Source: an uncultured Roseicyclus sp.
GTDB lineage: Bacteria; Pseudomonadota; Alphaproteobacteria; Rhodobacterales; Rhodobacteraceae
Length of the DNA stretch: 64,000 bases
Direction of reading: 5' to 3'
Assembly (NCBI GenBank): GCA_947494975.1
Contig: CANLXA010000004.1
Location: forward strand, 405,001 to 469,000
Under the pieces are notes generated by a model. It worked only from the letters and a program-made list of their open reading frames with translations. It did not search any database and was not told where the DNA came from. Below, piece after piece: positions 57,825 to 64,000 of this stretch; within the stretch, counting starts at the first letter, position 1, and the number at the start of each line of letters is the position of its first letter. The translations under genes and the position numbers were made by a program.

Positions 57825-59000
57825 TCAGTCGCGCTCGACGCAAAGCGCAACGCCCATGCCGCCACCGATGCAGAGCGTGGCGAGGCCTTTCTTGGCATCC
57901 CGGCGCTGCATCTCGAAGAGCAGGGTGTTCAGCACGCGGCAGCCCGAGGCGCCGATCGGGTGACCGATGGCGATGGCGCCGCCGTTCACGTTCACGATGG
58001 CCGGATCCCAGCCCATGTCCTTGTTCACGGCGCAGGCCTGGGCGGCGAAGGCTTCGTTGGCTTCCACGAGGTCGAGATCTTCGACCTTCCAGCCAGCCTT
58101 TTCCAGCGCCTTGCGCGAAGCGTAGATCGGGCCCACGCCCATGATCGACGGGTCGAGACCAGCGGTCGCGTAGGAGGCGATGCGCGCGAGCGGCTGGATG
58201 CCGCGCTTCTCCGCATCATCGGCGGACATCAGAAGAGTCGCGGCGGCGCCGTCATTGAGGCCGGATGCGTTGGCAGCGGTGACGGAGCCATCCTTGGTGA
58301 AAGCGGGGCGAAGTTTCTGCATGGCCTCCATCGTGGCGCCGTGGCGGATATACTCATCCTGATCGACCGTGATGTCGCCCTTGCGGTTCGGCACGATGAC
58401 CGCGGTGATTTCGTCAGCGAATTTGCCAGCCTTCTGAGCGGCTTCGGCCTTGTTTTGAGAGGCGACGGCGAATTCGTCCTGCTGTTCGCGCGAGATTTGC
58501 CACTTCTCGGCCACGTTCTCGGCCGTCTGGCCCATGTGATAGCCGTTGAACGCATCCCACAACCCGTCGCGGATCATCGTGTCGATATACTTCATGTCGC
58601 CCATCTTCTGGCCTTGACGCAGCGTGGCCGCATGGGGGGACATGGACATGTTTTCCTGGCCACCGGCCACAACGATGGAGGCATCGCCGAGCATGATATG
58701 CTGCGCACCAAGTGCCACGGCCCGAAGGCCGGAGCCGCAGACCTGGTTGATGCCCCAGGCTGCGCTCTCCTGCGGCAGACCTGCATTGATGTGGGCCTGG
58801 CGGGCAGGGTTCTGGCCTTGGGCGGCCGTCAGAACCTGGCCGAGAATCGTTTCGGACACTTCGGATTTGTCGACACCGGCGCGTTCCACGACGGCTTCGA
58901 TCACGGTTTTGCCAAGGTCATGGGCGGCGGTGTTGGCAAAGGAGCCGAGGAAGCTGCCGACCGGTGTGCGGGCAGCGGAAGCGATGACGACGTTGGTCAT
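57825..59000 (-). CDS. phaA: Acetyl-CoA C-acetyltransferase (beta-ketothiolase)
   Basis: This 391-residue thiolase condenses two acetyl-CoA to acetoacetyl-CoA for PHB synthesis and the ethylmalonyl-CoA pathway. [19 protein letters not shown] carries the acyl-accepting Cys. [26 protein letters not shown] holds the His, and [18 protein letters not shown] holds the second Cys. The length is normal. It leads the operon with the patatin and phaB genes. The 212-bp upstream gap to the EAL gene contains no ORF I can support. Confidence 0.96.
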   Translation of the reverse strand: MTNVVIASAARTPVGSFLGSFANTAAHDLGKTVIEAVVERAGVDKSEVSETILGQVLTAAQGQNPARQAHINAGLPQESAAWGINQVCGSGLRAVALGAQHIMLGDASIVVAGGQENMSMSPHAATLRQGQKMGDMKYIDTMIRDGLWDAFNGYHMGQTAENVAEKWQISREQQDEFAVASQNKAEAAQKAGKFADEITAVIVPNRKGDITVDQDEYIRHGATMEAMQKLRPAFTKDGSVTAANASGLNDGAAATLLMSADDAEKRGIQPLARIASYATAGLDPSIMGVGPIYASRKALEKAGWKVEDLDLVEANEAFAAQACAVNKDMGWDPAIVNVNGGAIAIGHPIGASGCRVLNTLLFEMQRRDAKKGLATLCIGGGMGVALCVERD

Positions 59001-59212
59001 TGAGAAGTGTCCTTTCCTGTGTGGACGGACCTGAGATTCGGCCCGATCCCGTCTCTGTGTCGTGGATGTGTTGGGCCGGGTGATAGTGCGCGACGCGGGG
59101 TAAAGGCAACGGGCACGGTGTCTCAGGCTACCACGGACAGGCGGATATGCGTCTGAGGCAAGGTAACAGATTCGCAGGAAACAGGTTTTGGAAAGGCCCC
59201 GCGGCCAGTCGT

Positions 59213-60043
59213 TCAGGCAGACCGTTCCATCACGCGGGTATCGTGTTGAGGCAGTTTCATCTTAGGCGCGCCATAGTAATAGCCCTGCAGGCAATCGACA
59301 CCGGCCCGGCTCAGCCACTGCGCCTCTGCCGCCGTTTCCACGGATTCGGCCACGACCAGCATGTCGAAATGACGTGCTAGCGAGATCAGCGCCTCCGTCA
59401 GCACCTGATTGTCGGCATCCTCCGACACATTGCGGGAGAATTGCCCGTCGATCTTCAGGATGTCAAAATAGAAGGTCTTGAAGTGCCGGAAGGCGGTGTA
59501 GCCTGCGCCGAAATCGTCCAGCGCGAAGGTGATGCCCTTGTCCTGCAGATCCTCCATGAAAATGGCCACGATCTCCGGCATCATCATGACGGAGCTTTCG
59601 GTAATCTCGAGGATCAGCCGCTCCACAACCATCGGATCATCGCGCAGGCAGGTTCGCAGGATCTGCATCCAGCGCGGATAACCGACAGAGCGGGCCGACA
59701 TGTTCACCGACAGACGCAACCACGGATATTGTTTCAACATCTGCAGGCCGATCTGCAGAGCCGCGCAATCGATCTGACGGCCGATGTCGCTGTCTTCCAC
59801 GGCCCCCATGAAATCGCGGGCCGGGATAACGCGGCCGGTTTCATCGAGAATACGGATGAGGCCTTCGTAGAACGCGATTCCCTTGCCGTCGGCCCGGATG
59901 ATCGGCTGGAACGCCAGTCGTGCGTCGCCGCGGCCAAGGGCCTGTTGGACCATGGACAAGGTGCCGCGATCGCGTTGCGCGACGGCAGCGTCCAGCGGGC
60001 TTTCCAACCCTGGCTCCATCAGCTCCGGCCCCTTGTCGCGCAT
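59213..60043 (-). CDS. Stand-alone EAL-domain protein (probable c-di-GMP phosphodiesterase)
   Basis: This 276-residue protein consists almost only of an EAL domain. The signature loop reads [11 protein letters not shown] (EGL in place of EAL, keeping the metal-binding Glu). Other catalytic residues appear intact: SVNMSARS (Asn), [10 protein letters not shown] (Glu), [16 protein letters not shown] (Asp-Asp), LKIDGQF (Lys), [15 protein letters not shown] (Glu) and LQGYYYGAP (Gln). It should therefore hydrolyse c-di-GMP. No sensor, GGDEF or membrane segment is attached. Start ATG 60043 was preferred to the track's 60058. Confidence 0.9.
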   Translation of the reverse strand: MRDKGPELMEPGLESPLDAAVAQRDRGTLSMVQQALGRGDARLAFQPIIRADGKGIAFYEGLIRILDETGRVIPARDFMGAVEDSDIGRQIDCAALQIGLQMLKQYPWLRLSVNMSARSVGYPRWMQILRTCLRDDPMVVERLILEITESSVMMMPEIVAIFMEDLQDKGITFALDDFGAGYTAFRHFKTFYFDILKIDGQFSRNVSEDADNQVLTEALISLARHFDMLVVAESVETAAEAQWLSRAGVDCLQGYYYGAPKMKLPQHDTRVMERSA

Positions 60044-60143
60044 CGTCCGACTCCACACTCACGATCATCTGGCATTGATGCGCGGGCAGGATTTAAGGAA
60101 GGATGAAAGCTGGCATTTGTGACGAATGCGCGGGAGTATTGTG

Positions 60144-60728
60144 ATGATCGAAGATCCGGGTGGTCGCTGCGGCTGGTGCGGGAGCAATCCGGTCTACGTC
60201 GCCTATCATGACATCGAATGGGGCGTGCCGGAATATGATAGCCGCGCTCTGTGGGAAAAGTTGGTGCTCGATGGGTTTCAGGCCGGGTTGGCCTGGATCA
60301 CCATCCTGCGAAAGCGCGACGCCTTTCGCGCCGCGTTCGAGGGATTCGAACCGGACGTGATCGCCGGTTGGGGGGAGGCGGAGGTAGCGCGATTATTGGC
60401 CGATCCCGGCATCGTGCGGCACCGGGGCAAGATCGAGGCCACGATCGGGAATGCGCAGGCCTGGATCAAGATGGAGGAACGCGGCGGATTTGACGCATTT
60501 GTCTGGGATTACGTCGACGGTGCACCGGTGCAAAACCGGTGGGAGATGCTGGCCGATGTGCCCGCGGCGACGGAGCTATCCACCCGGATGTCGAAGGATC
60601 TGAAGAAGGCGGGGTTCCGATTCTGCGGGCCCACGATTGTCTATGCATGGCTCCAGGCGACCGGTGTGATCAACGACCATCTGGTCGGCTGTTTTCGCCA
60701 CGCGGAGGTGAAGAGCCTGGCGCGATAG
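60144..60728 (+). CDS. tag: DNA-3-methyladenine glycosylase I
   Basis: This 194-residue glycosylase removes 3-methyladenine from alkylated DNA. GGRCGWCGSNPVYVAYHDIEWGVPEYDSRALWEKLVLDGFQAGLAWITILRKRDAFRAAF is the family core with the zinc Cys and the catalytic Glu region. FRFCGPTIVYAWLQATGVINDHLVGCFRH is the C-terminal zinc/HhH end. ATG 60144 has GGGAG 7 nt upstream, so the track start at 60126 was not used. Upstream is the divergent EAL gene. Confidence 0.95.
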   Translation: MIEDPGGRCGWCGSNPVYVAYHDIEWGVPEYDSRALWEKLVLDGFQAGLAWITILRKRDAFRAAFEGFEPDVIAGWGEAEVARLLADPGIVRHRGKIEATIGNAQAWIKMEERGGFDAFVWDYVDGAPVQNRWEMLADVPAATELSTRMSKDLKKAGFRFCGPTIVYAWLQATGVINDHLVGCFRHAEVKSLAR

Positions 60729-60741
60729 CCAAAGGTGTTGA

Positions 60742-60830
60742 AGTCGGGAGGGCCCGCCCTCCCACCCCTTTTGGGGGCGCTGCCCCCATCCTTCGGACTC
60801 CCCCGGCATATTCAGGGAACAAAGATCGGG
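60742..60830. repeat. Dyad-rich intergenic patch after tag
   Basis: The gap between tag and the converging tlpA gene contains GGGAGGGC-CC-GCCCTCCC (60746-60763), then GGGGGC-GCT-GCCCCC (60773-60787), then CCTTCGGACTCCCCCGGCATATTCAGGGAACAAAG. The first two are perfect stems that could stop transcription. The last part resembles the elements at 10305-10366 and 29370-29430. I read it as a dispersed terminator-like intergenic element. Confidence 0.45.
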
Positions 60831-60837
60831 TGGGTTT

Positions 60838-61401
60838 TCAGCCGCCGACCTCAGCGCCGATGAGCGCTTCGATCACGGCGACGGCCTCGGGGCTCGACCA
60901 ATCCGCATCGCCGCGCAGCCGGGCGATCTCGTTGCCGTCGGGATCCAGGATCACCGTGATTGGCAGGCCGAAGATACCCATTTCGCGCGCGATCTGCTGG
61001 TTGATGTCCCGGTGCTGTGGCAGGGACGTGATACCTTCCTCCTCGAAGAACCGCCGGATCGCCTGGGGCGGATTGCGCCCGGTGGCCAGTGTCACAACCT
61101 GAAAGGCCTCCCCGCCCAGTTGATTCTGCAGCGTCTGAAGCGATGGCATTTCCTCGCGGCAGGGGGCGCACCATGTGGCCCAGAAATTCAGCAACACGTG
61201 CTGGCCGGCATAGTCGGACAGGGCGCCTTCCGTCTCGTCCTCCATCAGAAATGCGGCGGCGGAGGCCTCGGTCGGGGTGTCATGGACAACCAGCCCGCGC
61301 ATATCGCCCGTCAGCAGATCCGACACGTCCTGCGCCACAGCGCCATTTGCACCGAGGCTTAGGGCGAGGTAAGCGGCGGTAGCTAAGATTTTGCGGACCA
61401 T
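60838..61401 (-). CDS. TlpA-like thiol:disulfide interchange protein
   Basis: This 187-residue exported thioredoxin-fold protein has a signal/anchor ([23 protein letters not shown]). The thioredoxin part is [28 protein letters not shown], with the WCAPC redox site, a cis-Pro in [12 protein letters not shown] and the [11 protein letters not shown] insert of the TlpA/ResA group. It would reduce disulfides in the periplasm, for example during cytochrome c maturation. The track start at 61590 was replaced by ATG 61401. It is divergent from argH across only 27 bp, so promoters must overlap coding DNA or lie further off. Confidence 0.93.
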   Translation of the reverse strand: MVRKILATAAYLALSLGANGAVAQDVSDLLTGDMRGLVVHDTPTEASAAAFLMEDETEGALSDYAGQHVLLNFWATWCAPCREEMPSLQTLQNQLGGEAFQVVTLATGRNPPQAIRRFFEEEGITSLPQHRDINQQIAREMGIFGLPITVILDPDGNEIARLRGDADWSSPEAVAVIEALIGAEVGG

Positions 61402-61428
61402 CGGGTTCCCTTCCGAAAGGCGAAAGAT

Positions 61429-62844
61429 ATGAGCGATACGGGCTCCTCCGACAGCACAGCGACGTCTGCCAACACGATGTGGGGCGGACGGTTTGCCGCC
61501 GGTCCCGATGCGATCATGGAGGCGATCAACGCCTCGATCTCGTTTGACCAGCGCATGGTGCGCCAGGATATCGAAGGCTCCCGTGCCCATGCGGCCATGC
61601 TGGCCGCGACAGGCATCCTCAGGGATAGCGATGTGGAGGCGATCCGGGAAGGGCTGCTCACGGTCTTGTCAGAGATCGAGGGCGGGGACTTCGCCTTTTC
61701 GACCGCGCTGGAAGACATTCACATGAACGTGGAGGCCCGATTGACCGAGCTGGTCGGCCCTGCGGCGGGCCGTCTGCACACGGCGCGGTCGAGAAACGAT
61801 CAGGTGGCGACGGACTTCAAGCTGTGGGTCCGTGACCAGATGAAGGCGGCGATTACCGGTCTGGAGGCGCTGATGCGAGCGCTTGTCGCCCAAGCCGATG
61901 CTGGCGCCGATTGGGTGATGCCCGGCTTCACCCACCTGCAAACGGCGCAGCCCGTCACGTGGGGCCATCATATGCTGGCCTATGTGGAGATGTTCGCGCG
62001 GGATCGGGGGCGCTTTGCCGATGCCTATCATCGCATGAATGAATGCCCCCTCGGGGCGGCTGCCTTGGCCGGCACGTCTTTCCCGATTGACCGGGAGATG
62101 ACGGCGAAAGCCCTTGGCTTTGACCGTCCCGCCGCCAATTCGCTCGATGCGGTCTCGGACCGGGATTTCGCGCTGGAGTTCCTCTCTGCCGCGTCGATCT
62201 GCGCCATGCACCTGTCGCGCTTTGCGGAGGAGTTGGTGATCTGGTCGTCGGCCCAATTCCGTTTCGTGTCTCTGTCGGACCGGTTCTCTACCGGGTCTTC
62301 GATCATGCCGCAGAAGAAGAACCCCGACGCGGCGGAGCTGATCCGCGCCAAGATCGGGCGGATTTTCGGGGCGAATGTCGCGCTCATGACGGTAATGAAG
62401 GGCCTGCCGCTCGCCTATTCCAAGGACATGCAGGAGGACAAGGAACAGGTCTTCGACGCCGCTGACAATCTGATGCTGGCTTTAGCGGCGATGGAAGGCA
62501 TGGTGGGCGACATGCAGGCGCGTGTGCCGGAGTTGGAGGCCGCGGCGGCCAGCGGATTTTCGACTGCGACGGACCTCGCCGATTGGCTGGTGCACTCGCT
62601 CGACATGCCGTTCCGCGATGCCCACCACGTGACCGGCAGCCTCGTGAAACTGGCCGAGGACAAGGGCTGCGACCTGCCGGACCTGTCACTGGACGATATG
62701 CAATCGGTCCATGGCGCGATCACGGACGATGTCTTCGGTGTGCTGGGTGTCCATAATTCCGTTGCGTCGCGCACATCCTATGGCGGCACGGCGCCGGTGC
62801 GTGTTCGCGAGCAGGTGGCGCGGTGGCAAAAGCTGCTTGGGTAG
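61429..62844 (+). CDS. argH: Argininosuccinate lyase
   Basis: This 471-residue enzyme splits argininosuccinate into arginine and fumarate. [43 protein letters not shown] is the N-terminus. [53 protein letters not shown] and [24 protein letters not shown] are the three conserved regions, the last with the catalytic Ser. The length is normal. A small lipoprotein gene follows, as in many relatives, but lysA is 18 kb away instead of next door. Confidence 0.97.
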   Translation: MSDTGSSDSTATSANTMWGGRFAAGPDAIMEAINASISFDQRMVRQDIEGSRAHAAMLAATGILRDSDVEAIREGLLTVLSEIEGGDFAFSTALEDIHMNVEARLTELVGPAAGRLHTARSRNDQVATDFKLWVRDQMKAAITGLEALMRALVAQADAGADWVMPGFTHLQTAQPVTWGHHMLAYVEMFARDRGRFADAYHRMNECPLGAAALAGTSFPIDREMTAKALGFDRPAANSLDAVSDRDFALEFLSAASICAMHLSRFAEELVIWSSAQFRFVSLSDRFSTGSSIMPQKKNPDAAELIRAKIGRIFGANVALMTVMKGLPLAYSKDMQEDKEQVFDAADNLMLALAAMEGMVGDMQARVPELEAAAASGFSTATDLADWLVHSLDMPFRDAHHVTGSLVKLAEDKGCDLPDLSLDDMQSVHGAITDDVFGVLGVHNSVASRTSYGGTAPVRVREQVARWQKLLG

Positions 62845-62940
62845 AGCCCCGTCCGGGGTCGACGGTGGGTGTGGCCGGTGCCAAGCGGGGTTGTGGCCTT
62901 TGGCAAGCCGGGCCAGACTGCCGGTGACAGGAGGTGCCCC

Positions 62941-63093
62941 ATGGCAAAGTCTCGCATCGCTCTCACGCTGATCATGGCGCTTGCCCTCGCGGCCTGCGGC
63001 GCCGACGGAGAGCCTGAGCGCCCGGATCGCGCGGCGGCGCCCGGCCTTTCGATCACGGGCAGTGTGGAGGTCGGCGTGACGGGATCGCACTGA
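62941..63093 (+). CDS. Small lipoprotein downstream of argH
   Basis: This 50-residue protein starts at ATG 62941 behind [56 protein letters not shown] has a short lipoprotein signal with lipobox LAAC, so Cys19 should be lipidated. The mature chain is only about 32 residues. Its size and place after argH recall the LptM/YifL-type tiny lipoproteins, but the CGxxGPL core of LptM is only partly present (CGADGEP). Function is unproven. Confidence 0.75.
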   Translation: MAKSRIALTLIMALALAACGADGEPERPDRAAAPGLSITGSVEVGVTGSH

Positions 63094-63229
63094 GCGTCGC
63101 CGATGGGCAGAAAACCCTGCGCAATGCCAGTTGATCCTGCCCGCATTCGCGCCTAACTTCGTATCTTCCCGGCTGGCACCTGCCACGGCCGGGCTTTTAT
63201 TTGTTCTCGCTGTCGCAAGGTGTCGACCG

Positions 63230-63700
63230 ATGGAAAAGATCCCGATGACCCCCAAGGGCCTCCACGCCCTGAACGACGAACTCAAGCAGCTCAAGAGCGT
63301 TGAGCGGCCCGCGATCATCAAGGCGATTGCCGAGGCGCGCGAGCATGGCGATCTGTCGGAAAATGCCGAGTACCATTCAGCCAAGGAAAAGCAGTCCTTC
63401 ATCGAGGGGCGGGTCAAGGAACTCGAAAGCATGATCAGCCTGGCCCAGGTAATCGATCCCAAGACCCTCTCGGGCCCGATCAAGTTCGGCGCGACGGTGG
63501 ATCTGGTCGACGAGAACACCGAGGAAGAGAAGACCTACATGATCGTCGGGGAAGCCGAGGCCGATATCGAAAAGGGCCTTCTGAATATCAAATCCCCGCT
63601 GGCCCGTGCCTTGATCGGCAAGGAAGAGGGCGATAGCGTCGAGGTACGCACGCCGGGCGGGTCCAAGGATTACGAGATCGTCAAGGTGTCCTACGTCTGA
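63230..63700 (+). CDS. greA: Transcription elongation factor GreA
   Basis: This 156-residue factor rescues backtracked RNA polymerase by stimulating transcript cleavage. [66 protein letters not shown] is the N-terminal coiled coil with the acidic tip [64 protein letters not shown] is the C-terminal FKBP-like domain. The start was moved from the track's 63131 to ATG 63230. It is followed after about 34 bp by a truncated membrane-protein gene. Confidence 0.97.
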   Translation: MEKIPMTPKGLHALNDELKQLKSVERPAIIKAIAEAREHGDLSENAEYHSAKEKQSFIEGRVKELESMISLAQVIDPKTLSGPIKFGATVDLVDENTEEEKTYMIVGEAEADIEKGLLNIKSPLARALIGKEEGDSVEVRTPGGSKDYEIVKVSYV

Positions 63701-63733
63701 TGGGGCGTCGGCGCGCGACGTTGCCGGATAAAT

Positions 63734-64000
63734 ATGAGGCAGCCGATGGCGCCCTCTGACCCGCCGCAGCCTGCTGTGGCCCACACTACGCCAACTGCAT
63801 TGGACCTCGGGCTTTATGCCCGGGGGGATACCGGACCGCGGATCACGGCGATCGAGGTTGTGGCGCTGATCGTGTCGATCCTCTGGATCGGGGCGGTGGT
63901 GTTTCTGGGCTTTGGCGGTGGCGAGGGAGAATCTGCGCGCAGTGGGCTCAGCATGCTGCTGTCGATCCTCGCCGTGGTGTTGCCGCTGGCCCTGATCTGG
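63734..64000 (+). CDS. Truncated membrane-protein gene at the window edge
   Basis: A frame opens at ATG 63734 (or ATG 63746) and runs past the end of the window. It encodes MRQPMAPSDPPQPAVAHTTPTALDLGLYARGDTGPRITAIEVVALIVSILWIGAVVFLGFGGGEG, then SGLSMLLSILAVVLPLALIW. Two hydrophobic segments are visible. The frame stays open for 89 codons and reads like a coding sequence, but I cannot name a family from this fragment. The gap before it contains GGATAAATATGAGGCAG, similar to intergenic patches in the family. Confidence 0.6.
   Translation, partial: MRQPMAPSDPPQPAVAHTTPTALDLGLYARGDTGPRITAIEVVALIVSILWIGAVVFLGFGGGEGESARSGLSMLLSILAVVLPLALIW

Noticed and set aside
1-64000. CRISPR arrays, tRNA or rRNA genes, transposons
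   Set aside because: A read-through of the gaps found no regularly spaced repeats, no cloverleaf with a CCA-type end, no rRNA sequence and no transposase motif. I had no tRNA scanner, so a missed tRNA in a gap is possible but unlikely.

Overview
This window reads as ordinary chromosome from a marine alphaproteobacterium of the Rhodobacteraceae (Roseobacter group). The composition is GC-rich, which I judge to be low to mid 60s percent. Genes are packed tightly with many 4-nt ATGA/GTGA/TTGA overlaps. Family-typical content includes malyl-CoA lyase (Mcl1) of the ethylmalonyl-CoA pathway, a TIGR02302/DUF4175 protein beside lysA, ExoD, DUF1244, DUF2007 and DUF465 (YdcH) proteins, three tandem peptide deformylases before fmt, phaA/phaB and ETF-ubiquinone oxidoreductase. 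I found no rRNA, tRNA, CRISPR array, transposase, integrase or plasmid origin.

Layout. 1-7.3 kb: end of a type I secretion ABC ATPase and its HlyD-family partner; a RidA protein and a glycerophosphodiesterase; a FemAB-like acyltransferase and pterin dehydratase; a peroxiredoxin on the minus strand with a strong terminator; then a ferredoxin reductase-like flavoprotein, rsmD and a HAD phosphatase in one overlapping run. 7.4-14 kb: recQ, yaaA, DUF1244, N-formylglutamate amidohydrolase, pyruvate kinase and an ExoD membrane protein. 14.2-18.8 kb: rpmI-rplT-terminator-pheS-[DUF2513]-pheT, where a low-GC DUF2513 gene is wedged between the two synthetase subunit genes. 18.9-28 kb: YtoQ, a GMC oxidoreductase, GST, mscL, a second RidA, alanine dehydrogenase divergent from an Lrp regulator, azlCD, and mobA with a possible RNase H-fold partner and a DMT exporter. 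28-32.2 kb: a MalY-like C-S lyase, def1-def2-def3-fmt and a small membrane protein. 32.3-40.5 kb: mcl1, a 5TM protein with a degenerate GGDEF-like tail, accA-CIA30, then a minus-strand chain ftsE-ftsX-plsC-PPOX-membrane protein, divergent from a zinc-ribbon/acidic membrane protein. 40.5-48.6 kb: DUF4175 and lysA (minus), a quinone reductase and proline-racemase-family protein (plus), DUF2834 and ETF-QO. 48.7-53.5 kb: a TPR lipoprotein-like or periplasmic protein with ispE, the polyprenyl synthase, DUF2007 with a tRNA-methyltransferase-like protein, and YdcH. 53.5-60 kb: a LysR regulator divergent from three unannotated microproteins, a DMT exporter, phaA-patatin-phaB and an EAL protein. 60.1-64 kb: tag, a TlpA thioredoxin divergent from argH, a tiny lipoprotein, greA and a truncated membrane-protein gene.

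How the genes fit together. Most of the window is housekeeping: translation (L35, L20, PheST, deformylases, Fmt, RsmD, GreA), central metabolism (pyruvate kinase, AccA, Mcl1, PhaA/PhaB, Ald), isoprenoids (IspE, polyprenyl synthase), amino-acid synthesis (LysA, ArgH), division (FtsEX) and respiration (ETF-QO). I see no complete novel defence or secondary-metabolism island. The best candidates for undescribed biology are small: the DUF2513 gene inside pheST, the three microproteins after the LysR gene, the catalytically dead third deformylase, the 5TM/degenerate GGDEF protein, the patatin between phaA and phaB, the possible RNase H-fold partner of MobA, and a perfect palindrome after pheT.

Start codons were chosen by hand from Shine-Dalgarno sequences, overlaps and family N-termini. 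They often differ from the ORF-track starts.
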